Shown: positions 41,366 to 50,520, counted from the first letter of the stretch. The stretch is 64,000 nucleotides of DNA from an uncultured Leifsonia sp. (GCF_945957465.1 NZ_CAMFLC010000003.1:102696-166695), one strand, 5' to 3'. Notes: generated from the letters alone by a model not told the origin. Numbers and translations are program-made.

Positions 41366-42120
41366 CAGCCCTCGATGCCGAGCTCGGACGACGCCAGCGC
41401 GGCCCGCTGCACCTCGGCCAGCGTGGAGGTGCCTTCGAGCGCGAGGTCGAGCAGTGCGTCGAGTTCCCTGCGGTCGAACGGCGCACCCTCCGCGGTGCCC
41501 TGCACCTCGACGAAGAGGCCGCGGCCGGTCACGACGACGTTCATGTCGGTCTCGGCGCGCACGTCCTCCACATACGCCAGGTCGAGCATCGGCTCGCCGT
41601 CGATGATGCCGACGGAGACGGCGGAGACCGAGTCGATGAGCGGAGTGGCCTTCTGTGCGATGAAGCGGTGGTCGCGCCCCCATTCGAGCGCATCCGCCAG
41701 GGCGACGTACGCCCCGGTGATGGCCGCGGTGCGCGTGCCGCCGTCGGCCTGAAGCACGTCGCAGTCGATCACGATCGTGTTCTCGCCGAGGGCCTTCATG
41801 TCGACGACGGCTCGCAGACTGCGCCCGATCAGCCGGCTGATCTCGTGGGTCCGTCCGCCGATCCGGCCCTTGACCGATTCACGGTCCATGCGCTCGTTCG
41901 TGGAGCGGGGCAGCATGGCGTACTCGGCCGTAACCCAGCCCCGGCCCTTTCCGGCCATCCAGCGCGGCACCCCGTTCGTGAACGACGCCGTGCACAGCAC
42001 GCGCGTGTTGCCGAACGAGATCAGCGCGGAGCCTTCGGCCTGACGGCTCCAGCCGCGCTCGATGGTGACGGGTCGCAGTCCGTCCGGCCTGCGGCCGTCG
42101 GCACGGGTGGTCTCGGTCAC
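41365..42120 (-). CDS. rph: Ribonuclease PH
   Basis: 251 residues. Phosphorolytic exoribonuclease that trims tRNA 3' ends. Conserved segments: [80 protein letters not shown] and [20 protein letters not shown]. Active enzymes have R-SS(T)xR at RSTNERM. GTG 42120 follows GAGGAGA by 5 bases. It is downstream of murI (50-base gap) and coupled to rdgB. Confidence 0.96.
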   Translation of the reverse strand: MTETTRADGRRPDGLRPVTIERGWSRQAEGSALISFGNTRVLCTASFTNGVPRWMAGKGRGWVTAEYAMLPRSTNERMDRESVKGRIGGRTHEISRLIGRSLRAVVDMKALGENTIVIDCDVLQADGGTRTAAITGAYVALADALEWGRDHRFIAQKATPLIDSVSAVSVGIIDGEPMLDLAYVEDVRAETDMNVVVTGRGLFVEVQGTAEGAPFDRRELDALLDLALEGTSTLAEVQRAALASSELGIEG

Positions 42121-42170
42121 GGTTGTCTCCTCGAAGGGTCGGTGGTGGTCGTGGCAGCGGGTTTCCGCCG

Positions 42171-42989
42171 TCACTGCGGGAGGTCGATCACCCCGGTCTG
42201 CACCAGGTCGACCCGGTAGATCTCCGGGCCGATGAACCGGTGCGCGAGGCGCAGGAAGTAGTCGGCGTCGGTGCCGGTGGCTTCGTAGCGGATGGTCGGC
42301 GGGGCCGTCTCGCGCCGTTCCAGGCCCCCGCTCACCAGCGTGCGGTAGACGTCTTTGGCGGTCTCGGTGTCGCTCGACACCAGCGAGACGCCCTCCCCCA
42401 TGACGTACGAGATGGCGCCCTTGAGGAACGGGTAGTGGGTGCAGCCGAGCACCAGCGTGTCGACGTCGGCCCGGCGGAGCGGCTCGAGGTATTCGGCGGT
42501 GACCCGCAGCACCTCGTCGCCGCTGGTGATGCCGGCCTCGACGAACTCGACGAATCGCGGGCACGCCTGCGTGAACAGGTCCAGCGACGGTGCAGCGGCG
42601 AAGGCATCCTCGTACGCGCGCGACGAGATCGTGCCCGCCGTTCCGATCACGCCCACCCGCCCGGAGCGGGTCGCCGCCACCGCGCGCCGCACCGCCGGCT
42701 GGATGACCTCGATCACGGGGACGGAGTAGCGCTCCCTGGCGTCGCGCAGCATCGCGGACGAGGCCGTGTTGCAGGCGATCACGAGCAGCTTCACGCCCTG
42801 GTCGACCAGGAAGTCGAGCACTTCCAGCGAGTAGCGGCGCACATCGGCGATGGACTTCGGGCCGTAGGGCGAATGTGCCGTGTCGCCGACATACAGCAGC
42901 GACTCGTTCGGCAGCTGATCGCGGATCGCGCGTGCCACGGTGAGCCCGCCGACACCCGAGTCGAAGATCCCAATCGGCGCATCCGTCAC
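42171..42989 (-). CDS. murI: Glutamate racemase
   Basis: 272 residues. Both catalytic cysteines are present: C73 in [12 protein letters not shown] and C183 in LGCTHYPFL. The N-terminus [17 protein letters not shown] and [10 protein letters not shown] are family constants. Produces D-glutamate for peptidoglycan. GTG 42989 lies 8 bases from a minus-strand -10 box TAGGCT (42998-43003) with no ribosome site, a leaderless layout. It is directly divergent from pncB with only 44 bases between start codons. Confidence 0.95.
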   Translation of the reverse strand: MTDAPIGIFDSGVGGLTVARAIRDQLPNESLLYVGDTAHSPYGPKSIADVRRYSLEVLDFLVDQGVKLLVIACNTASSAMLRDARERYSVPVIEVIQPAVRRAVAATRSGRVGVIGTAGTISSRAYEDAFAAAPSLDLFTQACPRFVEFVEAGITSGDEVLRVTAEYLEPLRRADVDTLVLGCTHYPFLKGAISYVMGEGVSLVSSDTETAKDVYRTLVSGGLERRETAPPTIRYEATGTDADYFLRLAHRFIGPEIYRVDLVQTGVIDLPQ

Positions 42990-42997
42990 AGCAGTCC

Positions 42998-43003
42998 AGC
43001 CTA
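42998..43003 (-). promoter_or_regulatory. -10 box (TAGGCT) of leaderless murI
   Basis: Minus-strand TAGGCT, 8 bases before GTG 42989. The divergent pncB -10 box lies only 18 bases away, so the two promoters must overlap. Confidence 0.5.
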
Positions 43004-43021
43004 CCCGTCCGGGCCGATAGC

Positions 43022-43027
43022 TAAGGT
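43022..43027 (+). promoter_or_regulatory. -10 box (TAAGGT) of leaderless pncB
   Basis: TAAGGT ends 6 bases before GTG 43034; no ribosome site. Back-to-back with the murI promoter. Confidence 0.5.
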
Positions 43028-43033
43028 GGAGCC

Positions 43034-44338
43034 GTGACCGAGTCCTCCGCGCTCCTGACCGACCGCTACGAGCTCACGATGCTCGACGCCGCCCTGCTCA
43101 GGGGCACCCACGACCGGGAGTGCGTCTTCGAGGCGTTCACGCGCCACCTCCCCGCGGGCCGCCGGTACGGGATCCTGGCGGGTACGGGCCGCCTGCTCGA
43201 GCTGATCGAGCAGTTCCGGTTCGGCGACGCCGAGCTGGAGTACCTGCGCGACAACCGGGTCGTGCGGCAGGAGACGCTGGACTGGCTGGCCGACTACCGG
43301 TTCTCGGGCACGATCCGCGGCTATCGCGAGGGCGAGGTGTTCTTCCCGGGCTCGCCGTTCCTGATCGTCGACGCCCCCTTCGCCGAGGGAGTGATCCTGG
43401 AGACGCTCATCCTGAGCGTCTTCAACTACGACTCGGCCGTCGCCTCCGCCGCAGCGCGGATGGTGACCGCCGCCGCCGGTCGGCCGCTCGCCGAGATGGG
43501 TTCGCGGCGAGCCAACGAGCACAGTGCGGTCGCTGCCGCACGCGCCGCATACGTCGCCGGGTTCGGTGCCACCTCCAACCTGGAGGCCGGTCGCACCTGG
43601 GGTGTGCCGACGATGGGCACCGCCGCGCACGCGTTCACGCTCCTGCACGACGATGAGGAGGACGCCTTCCGGGCGCAGGTCGCGGCTCTGGGGCCGGGGA
43701 CCACCCTGCTCGTCGACACCTTCGATGTGGAACGCGCGATCGAGACCGCGGTGCGGGTCGCCGGTCCCGAGCTCGGGGCGATCCGGCTGGACTCGGGAGA
43801 TCTGCCGAAGCTGGTGCGCCGGGTGCGCGAGCAGCTCGACCGGCTCGGAGCGACGAAGACCCGCATCACCGTGACCAACGACCTCGACGAGTTCACGATC
43901 GCGGCGCTGTCCTCCTCCCCCGTCGACAGCTACGGGGTCGGTACGTCGGTCGTCACCGGGTCGGGCTCGCCGGCATCCGGCATGGTCTACAAGCTGGTCG
44001 CACACCGTGACGACGCGGGCGACTGGGTGGCGGTGGCCAAGAAGTCCGACGGCAAGCCGAGCATCGGCGGCCGCAAGCACCCGGTGCGGCGACTGGACGC
44101 CTCGGGGCACGCCGTCGCCGAGGTCGTGCACATCGTGGAGGCCGGAGACACACCGGACGACACCGGCCGCGACCTCCTCGTTCCGCTGATCACCGAGGGC
44201 GAGCTGCACCGCGAGCACCTCGGGCCGGCGGGCACCCTGCGCGCACGCGAGCACCGCGAGGCTGCGATGCGGGAGCTGCCGGATCAGGCGTTCCGCCTGG
44301 GTCGCGGCGATCCGGTGCTCCCGACCATCTTCGCCTGA
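43034..44338 (+). CDS. pncB: Nicotinate phosphoribosyltransferase
   Basis: 434 residues. N-terminal [20 protein letters not shown], the QPRTase core with [20 protein letters not shown], the phosphohistidine region [32 protein letters not shown] and [11 protein letters not shown]. It condenses nicotinate with PRPP (with ATP hydrolysis) in the Preiss-Handler route to NAD. Leaderless GTG start. The following DUF3039 gene is convergent, with 9 bases between stops. Confidence 0.95.
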   Translation: MTESSALLTDRYELTMLDAALLRGTHDRECVFEAFTRHLPAGRRYGILAGTGRLLELIEQFRFGDAELEYLRDNRVVRQETLDWLADYRFSGTIRGYREGEVFFPGSPFLIVDAPFAEGVILETLILSVFNYDSAVASAAARMVTAAAGRPLAEMGSRRANEHSAVAAARAAYVAGFGATSNLEAGRTWGVPTMGTAAHAFTLLHDDEEDAFRAQVAALGPGTTLLVDTFDVERAIETAVRVAGPELGAIRLDSGDLPKLVRRVREQLDRLGATKTRITVTNDLDEFTIAALSSSPVDSYGVGTSVVTGSGSPASGMVYKLVAHRDDAGDWVAVAKKSDGKPSIGGRKHPVRRLDASGHAVAEVVHIVEAGDTPDDTGRDLLVPLITEGELHREHLGPAGTLRAREHREAAMRELPDQAFRLGRGDPVLPTIFA

Positions 44339-44347
44339 GGAGCGACC

Positions 44348-44626
44348 CTACTCGTCCCGCAGCGTCTCGTAGATCTCTTTGCAGGTGGGGCAGACCGGGA
44401 ACTTCTCCGGGTCGCGGCCAGGCGTCCACATCTTGCCGCACAGCGCCTTCACCGGCTTGCCGGTCATCGCCGACTCGAGGATCTGCTCCTTCTTGACGTA
44501 GTGCGAGAAACGCTCGTGGTCGCCCGGCTCGGAGATCTGCGGCGTCTCCAGGAGCTCGCGCTCCAGCGTGCTGAGTCCACCGCCTCCGGGCTCACCGCCC
44601 GACTCGAGGATACTGGCGTCGTTCAT
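44348..44626 (-). CDS. DUF3039 domain protein
   Basis: 92 residues, a compact actinobacterial family. The C-terminal half has a putative zinc site: ALCGKMWTPGRDPEKFPVCP followed by TCKEIYETL, that is one Cys in CGKxWxP and a CPxC pair. The middle block HERFSHYVKKEQILESAMTG is the other conserved part. Unknown function. A minus-strand -10 box TAGACT ends 6 bases before ATG 44626, so it is another leaderless gene. Confidence 0.93.
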   Translation of the reverse strand: MNDASILESGGEPGGGGLSTLERELLETPQISEPGDHERFSHYVKKEQILESAMTGKPVKALCGKMWTPGRDPEKFPVCPTCKEIYETLRDE

Positions 44627-44632
44627 CGTCCC

Positions 44633-44638
44633 AGTCTA
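44633..44638 (-). promoter_or_regulatory. -10 box (TAGACT) of the leaderless DUF3039 gene
   Basis: Minus-strand TTTAGACT, spacing 6 to ATG 44626, no ribosome site. Confidence 0.55.
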
Positions 44639-44675
44639 AACGAGCGCCACGCCGACGGGCCCGGGGAGCCTGCCC

Positions 44676-46253
44676 TCAGTCGTTGCGACTGGCGAACGCC
44701 ATCAGCTCAGGGCCGCGCTTGTCGAACAGGCGTGAGCCTGCCCAGATTCCGCCGCCGAGCGCAGCGAAGCCGACCAGCACCGAGACGATCGGCGAGACGC
44801 CGAGCCAGAACGGGTTCACGGTGAGACCGAGCGCCAGGAAGACGATCGCGGGCGACGCGAGGACAACGATGGCGAAGAAGCTCAGCGCCTGGGCGAGCGC
44901 AGACGACGCCCCGGAGGTCTGCGGCTGCGTGAACGCGCTGTCCCCCGGCTTGGTGGCCGGGTACGGGAACAGCACCGAGAAGATGCTCGACAGCCCCAGC
45001 CCGATCACGAGGATGGACCCGCTCAGGGCAGCCACGGCGGGGAGCACCGCCCAGTCGCCGAAGACGGCGGCGGTCACGATCGAACCGACGGCGATGACCG
45101 GGATGCCCACCAGCACCGGCGGGAACATCCTGCCGAGCCGGTCCGCGTACCCACGGGTGCCGGAGACCAGGTGCAGCCAGATGGCCGTGCTGTCGAATGC
45201 CACATCGTTGTGGATCGTCCAGCCGAGGAACAAGCACACCAGCGGCAGCGGCACCAGCGACGCGAAGTGCAGGGGAAGGCCGCCGAGCGTCAGGGCGACG
45301 ATCACGAAGACGGGGATCACCGGGATCATCACGAGCGCGACCCAGTACCGGGCGTCCCGTCCCCAGTAGGTCATCGATCGTGCGGCGATCGCCGCGGTGG
45401 GGCCGCCCGGCAGGCGACCGAACCAGCCGAGCCCGTTGTGTTCGCGGACGTGCGCCTCGCGCTCCGGGGCGACGACGACCAGGGTCACCAGCGCGCGCCA
45501 GACCAGCCAGAGCACGCCGACCGTGGCGACCGCGATGAGGAACTGGACGAAGGCCGCTCCTCCCGCACCCTCCGCAGCGGCACCCGGCATGCTCCACACG
45601 GCGCCCAGCGGCGTCCACTGCAGCCAGCCGGCGAAACCGTGCAGGGCGCCGAGTCCGTCACGGCCCCAGTCGACGGTCAGCAGCAGGACGAGCACCGGTG
45701 CGATCAGCACCAGCACGAGGACGACCACGACGCCGCCGGCCTCCTTCGACCGCCGCGACGAGATGAACAACGAGGCGACGGCCGTGGAGATCCGCGAGGC
45801 CAGAACGCACGTCGGGACGACGATCACAGCCGACAGCACCGCGAGCGCGGCTGCGCCCGGATCGCGCGACCAGGTGATCACCGTGGCCAGCGCGCATACG
45901 AAGAGCACGATCGCGGGAACCCCGATGAGGCCGGAGAGGCCGAGGGCGAGGGCGAGCCGGCGATCGGGTATCCCGAACAGCGCGAACTTGCGCGGGTCGA
46001 GCGTGTCGTCGATCCCGAACAGCAGCGGCAGCAGCAGGAACCCGGCCACCACGAGGGAGCCGATCACCACCAGCACGCTGTGCACGTCGGCGACGACCGG
46101 CGCGACGCGGGCCGCCACGAGGGCCGCGATGACCAGCACGACGGTCACCAGTCCGTAAGCGAGGCCCAGCACCAGGCCGAAGACCTGCCACGGGCTGCGC
46201 CGGAAGGCGTTGCCCATCAGGCGCAGTTTCAGTCCGAGAAGCTGTGCAACCAC
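44676..46253 (-). CDS. ABC transporter permease, large ABC-2-like
   Basis: 525 residues with about twelve hydrophobic helices in two halves, e.g. VFGLVLGLAYGLVTVVLVIA, VLVVIGSLVVAGFLLLPLLF, YWVALVMIPVIPVFVIVALT, ILVIGLGLSSIFSVLFPYPA. The conserved loop LFGIDDTLDPRKFALFGIPD is typical of the actinobacterial 'ABC-2 transporter permease' group found beside a YSAGM-signature ATPase. GTG 46253 lies 25 bases inside the end of the ATPase gene, so the two are coupled. Exporter of unknown substrate. Confidence 0.85.
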   Translation of the reverse strand: MVAQLLGLKLRLMGNAFRRSPWQVFGLVLGLAYGLVTVVLVIAALVAARVAPVVADVHSVLVVIGSLVVAGFLLLPLLFGIDDTLDPRKFALFGIPDRRLALALGLSGLIGVPAIVLFVCALATVITWSRDPGAAALAVLSAVIVVPTCVLASRISTAVASLFISSRRSKEAGGVVVVLVLVLIAPVLVLLLTVDWGRDGLGALHGFAGWLQWTPLGAVWSMPGAAAEGAGGAAFVQFLIAVATVGVLWLVWRALVTLVVVAPEREAHVREHNGLGWFGRLPGGPTAAIAARSMTYWGRDARYWVALVMIPVIPVFVIVALTLGGLPLHFASLVPLPLVCLFLGWTIHNDVAFDSTAIWLHLVSGTRGYADRLGRMFPPVLVGIPVIAVGSIVTAAVFGDWAVLPAVAALSGSILVIGLGLSSIFSVLFPYPATKPGDSAFTQPQTSGASSALAQALSFFAIVVLASPAIVFLALGLTVNPFWLGVSPIVSVLVGFAALGGGIWAGSRLFDKRGPELMAFASRND

Positions 46254-47323
46254 TCCATGCCTTCCGCTGCCTTGCGCCCACCCGCGAGCTCCACGAACCG
46301 CTCCTCGAGGGTCTGCTCGCCGCGGACCTCGTCGATCGTGCCTGCGGCGAGGACTTTGCCGCGGACGATGATCGCCACGCTGTCGCACACGCGCTGGATC
46401 ATGTCCATGCCGTGGCTGGACAGGACGACGGTGCCGCCCGCGGCGGTGTACCGCTGCAGGATGTCGACCACGTTGGCCGCGGAGACGGGATCGACCGACT
46501 CGAACGGCTCGTCGAGCACGAGCAGACGGGGCGAGTGGATCATCGCGGCCGCCAGCGCGATCTTCTTCGTCATGCCGGCCGAGTAGTCGGCCACGAGCCG
46601 GTCGAGGGCGTCCTCGATGCCGAACGCGACGGCGAGATCGGTGCTGCGGGAGCGGACCGTCTTGGCCGACAGGCCGCGCAGCGTGCCGGCGTAGTACAGG
46701 AACTGCGCCCCGGTGAGCCGGTCGAACAGCCGGAGCTTGTCGGGCAGCACGCCGATGACGTGCTTCGCGCGCACCGGCTCGGTCCAGACGTCGACGCCGT
46801 GCACGACGACGCGACCCTCGTCGGGGCGAAGCAATCCGGTGACCATCGACAGGGTGGTGGTCTTCCCCGCCCCGTTCGGGCCCACGATGCCGTAGAAGGA
46901 GCCCTCGCGCACATCGAGCGACACGTCGTCGACGGCCGCCGTCGCGCCGTAATGCTTGCTCACGCCGTGGACGGTGAGCACGCTGGGGCGGGTGTCGACG
47001 ACCGGAGCCGGAGCCGCGGGGGGCTCGGGCACCGGGGACCGCTCCGACCCGCGCACACCGTCGGCCGCCGCCACCACCTTGGGAGTGCGGGGCTTGGCCG
47101 GCGTTGCGCGCTTGCGCGGTGCCGGCGCGCGCGTGCTCGACGCGGCGGAGGCCGCCGCCGTCTTGGGCTGCGTGCGTTTGCGGACGGGGCGCGCCGCGGG
47201 CGGCGCCTGCTCCGTCCCGCTGTCTGTGGCCTCGGCCATCGGCTCCCCCTCGTCACGACCAAGCGGTTCGGGCACGTCGGTCCCCGGCTCGGTACGGCCG
47301 GATTGCGCGCGCTCGGAACTCAC
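46229..47323 (-). CDS. ABC transporter ATP-binding protein with a disordered N-terminal extension
   Basis: 364 residues from GTG 47323, placed 6 bases after a TACGGT -10-like box; ATG 47239 (336 residues), with a GAGGGGGAG ribosome site, is a strong alternative. The first 115 residues are Ala/Pro/Lys/Arg-rich and probably disordered (TQPKTAAASAASSTRAPAPR). The ATPase has Walker A GPNGAGKTT, an atypical signature YSAGMTKKIALAAAM instead of LSGGQ, and Walker B RLLVLDEPF. H-loop is LSSHGMDM. Partner of the large permease encoded downstream. Confidence 0.88.
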   Translation of the reverse strand: MSSERAQSGRTEPGTDVPEPLGRDEGEPMAEATDSGTEQAPPAARPVRKRTQPKTAAASAASSTRAPAPRKRATPAKPRTPKVVAAADGVRGSERSPVPEPPAAPAPVVDTRPSVLTVHGVSKHYGATAAVDDVSLDVREGSFYGIVGPNGAGKTTTLSMVTGLLRPDEGRVVVHGVDVWTEPVRAKHVIGVLPDKLRLFDRLTGAQFLYYAGTLRGLSAKTVRSRSTDLAVAFGIEDALDRLVADYSAGMTKKIALAAAMIHSPRLLVLDEPFESVDPVSAANVVDILQRYTAAGGTVVLSSHGMDMIQRVCDSVAIIVRGKVLAAGTIDEVRGEQTLEERFVELAGGRKAAEGMEWLHSFSD

Positions 47324-47468
47324 CTCGCCACCGTACCAAGCAAGCCGAGCTTGCGTACCCCCCGCCGTGTCACCGGGGGACATCTCCTCGCCTAGGAATC
47401 ACCTGTGAGGAACATAACGACCCCACAACAACGGACGTCAACCCCTGCCCCCGGACGAGGGCCGCCGG

Positions 47469-47474
47469 TAGTCT
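47469..47474 (+). promoter_or_regulatory. -10 box (TAGTCT) for the structured leader of the nucleotidyltransferase gene
   Basis: TAGTCT lies 165 bases upstream of the nucleotidyltransferase start and 9 bases before a tiny ATG frame. It implies a 5' leader of about 150 bases. Confidence 0.4.
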
Positions 47475-47483
47475 GGCGTAGGC

Positions 47484-47507
47484 ATGAAGGCGTGTCGAAA
47501 CACGTAA
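47484..47507 (+). promoter_or_regulatory. Seven-codon leader frame (MKACRNT) with hairpins upstream of the nucleotidyltransferase gene
   Basis: ATG AAG GCG TGT CGA AAC ACG TAA starts 9 bases after the -10 box, so it could be translated leaderlessly. It overlaps a small hairpin CGTGT-CGAA-ACACG (47491-47504); a second hairpin, CCGGGA/TCCCGG, follows at 47536-47555. A leader peptide with two hairpins suggests attenuation or a structured regulatory leader. Speculative. Confidence 0.3.
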
Positions 47508-47633
47508 AGCGCGAATGAACTCCCTGAGAACGATTCCGGGAGGAGCGGGTCCCGGCACCGGACGCCATCCGCTCGCTGCACAGCACACCGTAGGGCTGCT
47601 GCACGGTTCGGCGCAGATTCAAGGAGATTGATT

Positions 47634-48326
47634 GTGACGACCCAGGTAGTGATCCTCGCAGCGGGCATGGGCAGCCGTCTCGGCCGGAGCCTTCCGAAGC
47701 CGCTGACGGAGCTGAGCGACGGCCGCACCATCATGCAGCAGCAGTTCGACAACATCCATGCGGCGTTCGGCTCGGACGTCACGGTCACGATCGTCGTCGG
47801 CTACAAGCTGGAGCACATCATCGAGGCGTTCCCGGACGCGGAGTTCGTCTACAACGAGCAGTACGACCAGACCAACACGTCCAAGAGCCTGATGCGCGCC
47901 CTCCAGGCCTCCGGCCCCGGCGGCGTGCTCTGGATGAACGGCGACGTCGTCTTCGACCCCGCCGTCCTCGTGCGCGGCGCGGCGATGGTGGCCCGCGACC
48001 AGACCTTCGTGACGGTCAACACCTCGTCGGTCGCCGACGAGGAGGTCAAGTACACGACCGGCCCCGAGGGTTACATCCAGGAGTTGTCGAAGACCGTCAA
48101 GGGCGGCCTCGGCGAAGCGGTCGGCATCAACTACGTCTCCAGCGCCGACAAGACCGCCCTGCTGCGCCAGCTGCAGCGCGTCGGCGACCAGGACTACTTC
48201 GAGCGCGGCATCGAGCTGGCCATCGACCAGGACCGCATGCTGGTGGAGCCCGTCGACATCTCCGATCTGTATGCCGTCGAGGTGGACTTCCAGGAAGACC
48301 TGGAGCGCGCGAACCTCTTCGTCTAG
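47634..48326 (+). CDS. Sugar/polyol-phosphate nucleotidyltransferase (LicC/IPCT-like)
   Basis: 230 residues, single NTP-transferase domain. Nucleotide-binding signature VVILAAGMGSRLGRSLPKPL (residues 5-24), metal-binding aspartate in WMNGDVVFD, product site EVDFQEDLERA. Closest in style to phosphocholine or inositol-1-phosphate cytidylyltransferases, which make CDP-activated alcohols. AAGGAG site precedes GTG 47634. A CDP-alcohol phosphotransferase is encoded 4 kb away, so it probably activates a head group for a phosphodiester-linked surface polymer or lipid. Substrate not known. Confidence 0.85.
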   Translation: MTTQVVILAAGMGSRLGRSLPKPLTELSDGRTIMQQQFDNIHAAFGSDVTVTIVVGYKLEHIIEAFPDAEFVYNEQYDQTNTSKSLMRALQASGPGGVLWMNGDVVFDPAVLVRGAAMVARDQTFVTVNTSSVADEEVKYTTGPEGYIQELSKTVKGGLGEAVGINYVSSADKTALLRQLQRVGDQDYFERGIELAIDQDRMLVEPVDISDLYAVEVDFQEDLERANLFV

Positions 48327-48349
48327 TCGCCGGCGGTCACGGGTAGGGG

Positions 48350-48361
48350 CCGACGCGTCGG
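48350..48361. promoter_or_regulatory. Perfect 12-base palindrome CCGACGCGTCGG upstream of the exporter promoter
   Basis: Lies 30 bases before the -10 box of the exporter permease gene, covering the -35 area or just upstream of it. It may be a regulator site, but GC-rich palindromes arise by chance in such DNA. Confidence 0.3.
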
Positions 48362-48390
48362 TGTGCTGCGAACGCGCAGCCTTCGATCAA

Positions 48391-48396
48391 TACGAT
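48391..48396 (+). promoter_or_regulatory. -10 box (TACGAT) of the leaderless exporter operon
   Basis: TACGAT ends 8 bases before GTG 48405 with no ribosome site; overlaps an alternative TAGGTT (48396-48401). Confidence 0.5.
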
Positions 48397-48404
48397 AGGT
48401 TCTC

Positions 48405-49289
48405 GTGACCAGTACCTCCGTCGACCTGCGCCCTGCGCAGCGAACCCGTTTCGCGCGGTACCGCCACTCCCTGTGGCTGCTGACGCGACGCGACCTCCGT
48501 GTCCGCTACTCGACCAGCGCGCTCGGGTACCTGTGGTCGATCCTCGATCCGCTCGTGATGAGCGCGATCTATTGGTTCGTCTTCACGGTCATCTTCCACC
48601 GCAGCGTCGGCGAGAACCCCTACATCGTCTTCCTCCTCGCGGCGCTGCTGCCCTGGATGTGGTTCAACGGCGCCGTCTCCGACAGCACACGAGCGTTCAT
48701 CCGCGAGGCGAAGCTCATCCGGTCGACGATGATCCCCCGCACGATCTGGGTGAACCGGATCGTCGCCTCGAAAGGCATCGAGTTCCTGCTGTCGCTGCCG
48801 GTGCTGGCCATTTTCGCGATCGCCACGGGGGCGAAGGTCAACGTCGACATCCTGCTGTTCCCGCTCGCGATCCTGATCCAGATCGTGCTGACCGTCGGCG
48901 TCGGCCTCATCGTCGCACCGCTGGTGGTGTTCTTCCGCGACCTCGAGCGCGCAGCCAAACTGGCCCTGCGCTTCCTCTTCTACGCGTCGCCGATCATCTA
49001 CAGCGCCCGCGATCTGCCCGGCGGCTGCGGAGCCGGGGTCGCGGCCAAGCACTGCGCGGCGTACGTGGCCGCGCATCCGGGAGCGCAGGCGGAGACGCTG
49101 TTCTCCCTGCACTTCTGGTCGGCGTTCAATCCGCTGACCGGAATCTTCAGCCTGTATCGGTCGGCCTTCTTCCCCGAGGAGCTGGACTGGTACCTGGTGA
49201 TCGTGGCCGCGCTGATGTCCCTGATCCTCCTCGGCGTCGGCTGGCTGGTGTTCAAGCGCTTCGAGCGCGACATCCTGAAGGAGATCTAG
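48405..49289 (+). CDS. Polysaccharide/teichoic-acid ABC exporter permease (Wzm/TagG type)
   Basis: 294 residues, six helices, with the family opening LWLLTRRDLRVRYSTSALGY and LWSILDPLVMSAIYWFVFTV. An extra 25-residue loop with two cysteines (GGCGAGVAAKHCAAYVAAHP) lies outside between helices 5 and 6. It forms the channel for lipid-linked polymer export together with the ATPase encoded directly after it. The gene order permease-ATPase and the neighbouring glycosyltransferases place it in surface glycopolymer export. Confidence 0.92.
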   Translation: MTSTSVDLRPAQRTRFARYRHSLWLLTRRDLRVRYSTSALGYLWSILDPLVMSAIYWFVFTVIFHRSVGENPYIVFLLAALLPWMWFNGAVSDSTRAFIREAKLIRSTMIPRTIWVNRIVASKGIEFLLSLPVLAIFAIATGAKVNVDILLFPLAILIQIVLTVGVGLIVAPLVVFFRDLERAAKLALRFLFYASPIIYSARDLPGGCGAGVAAKHCAAYVAAHPGAQAETLFSLHFWSAFNPLTGIFSLYRSAFFPEELDWYLVIVAALMSLILLGVGWLVFKRFERDILKEI

Positions 49290-50024
49290 GTGGCACCCGT
49301 CATCGACGTCGCCGGCCTCGGCGTGCGGTTCAAGCGCAACCGCGGCGCACGGCGGTCGTTCAAAGACCTGTTCGGTTCGCGCCAGCGGCGGTCGCGGCCC
49401 GACGACTTCTGGCCGCTGCGCAACGTGTCGTTCCGTGTCGAGCCCGGCGAGGCCATCGGGGTGGTGGGACGCAACGGCCAGGGCAAGTCGACGTTGCTCA
49501 AGCTCGTCGCGGGCGTGCTGTTGCCCGATGAGGGCACGGTGCGCGTCACGGAGGGCGTTGCTCCCCTGATCGAGATCACCGGAGGCTTCGTCGACGACCT
49601 CACGGTCCGCGACAACGTGTTCCTCACGGCGGGGCTGCACGGCATGACCAGGCAGCAGATCGAGGCCCGGTTCGACGAGATCATCGCGTTCGCCGAGATC
49701 GGCGACTTCGTCGACACTCCCTACAAGCATCTCTCCAGCGGTATGAAGGTGCGCATCGCATTCTCGGTGATCGCGCAGCTCGAGGAGCCCGTGCTGCTCG
49801 TCGACGAGGTGCTGGCGGTGGGCGACCGCTCCTTCCGCGAGAAGTGCTACGCGAAGATCGAGGAGCTGCTCGCCGGCGGCCGCACGATGTTCTTCGTGTC
49901 GCACAACGAGAAGGATCTGCGACGTTTCTGCGCCAGGGGGCTCTATCTCGACAAGGGCGCACTCGTCCTGGACGGCCCGATCGACGAGGTCCTCGACCTG
50001 TACAACAAGGACTACGGCAGCTAG
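49290..50024 (+). CDS. Polysaccharide/teichoic-acid ABC exporter ATPase (Wzt/TagH type)
   Basis: 244 residues. Walker A GRNGQGKST, signature HLSSGMKVRIAFSVIAQLEE, Walker B VLLVDEVLAVGD, H-loop VSHNEKDL; the SSGM signature and DEVLAVGD are hallmarks of O-antigen/teichoic-acid exporters. It ends after the ATPase without the carbohydrate-binding C-terminal domain of long Wzt proteins, so export is probably independent of a polymer end-cap. Its GTG start directly follows the permease stop. Confidence 0.93.
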   Translation: MAPVIDVAGLGVRFKRNRGARRSFKDLFGSRQRRSRPDDFWPLRNVSFRVEPGEAIGVVGRNGQGKSTLLKLVAGVLLPDEGTVRVTEGVAPLIEITGGFVDDLTVRDNVFLTAGLHGMTRQQIEARFDEIIAFAEIGDFVDTPYKHLSSGMKVRIAFSVIAQLEEPVLLVDEVLAVGDRSFREKCYAKIEELLAGGRTMFFVSHNEKDLRRFCARGLYLDKGALVLDGPIDEVLDLYNKDYGS

Positions 50025-50149
50025 ATAACCGCTGGTCAGACGTGCTTTTCGGGGGGACGAGAACTCCTCCACAGAAAGAATCTCGGCGAGTTGTCCACGG
50101 ATGGGGTCTCTAGGCCCGATTTCGGGGCTCGAGCGTCGGAGGGCGTGGC

Positions 50150-50155
50150 TAACTT
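50150..50155 (+). promoter_or_regulatory. -10 box (TAACTT) of the leaderless 105-residue gene
   Basis: Ends 7 bases before ATG 50163, no ribosome site. Confidence 0.45.
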
Positions 50156-50162
50156 GGGCCGC

Positions 50163-50480
50163 ATGAAACACCTTCGGAACCTTCGCAGCCCCCTCGCCCC
50201 GCTCCGACCCCGGCGCCTCGCCTACCGGGTGCCCTGGACCATCGACCGCAGCGGTGCCCCGCACTTCCGAATCGTCAACTCCAGCTCCGACGAGTTGCGC
50301 GGGGTCACCGTGAGCATCGCGGGCAGCGCCTCCCTGCGGGTCAGTTCCCCCTCGTCCATCCGACCGGGCGAGGCGGTGCGCGCGAGCCTGTTCGGAGGCG
50401 ACCCCGCCCGCGACACGCTCCTGGTCGTTCGCTGGTTCCCGCCCGACGGACACGAATACCTCTGGCAGGTGAGTTTCTGA
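50163..50480 (+). CDS. Hypothetical small beta-rich protein
   Basis: 105 residues. A basic N-terminus (KHLRNLRSPLAPLRPRRLAY) is followed by a beta-sandwich-like pattern: GAPHFRIVNSSSDELRGVTV, SLRVSSPSSIRPGEAVRASL, TLLVVRWFPPDGHEYLWQVS. It has no signal peptide. It resembles a short immunoglobulin-like or 'FxLD' fold, but I do not recognise it. It has its own leaderless promoter and is closed by a strong terminator. Confidence 0.65.
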   Translation: MKHLRNLRSPLAPLRPRRLAYRVPWTIDRSGAPHFRIVNSSSDELRGVTVSIAGSASLRVSSPSSIRPGEAVRASLFGGDPARDTLLVVRWFPPDGHEYLWQVSF

Positions 50481-50483
50481 GCT

Positions 50484-50520
50484 CTGGCAGCGGCGCCGCA
50501 TGCTGCGCCGCCGCTGCCAG
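50484..50520 (+). terminator. Intrinsic terminator after the small beta-rich protein gene
   Basis: CTGGCAGCGGCG (50484-50495) pairs perfectly with CGCCGCTGCCAG (50509-50520) and is followed by CATTTT. Twelve-bp stem, 13-base loop. It begins 3 bases after the stop codon. Confidence 0.85.

Noticed and set aside
48387..50501. A 704-codon open frame on the minus strand opposite the exporter genes
   Set aside because: It is the antisense shadow of the permease, ATPase and small-protein genes; its translation is Arg/Asp/His/Gln-rich without any domain, while the plus-strand frames have complete family motifs.
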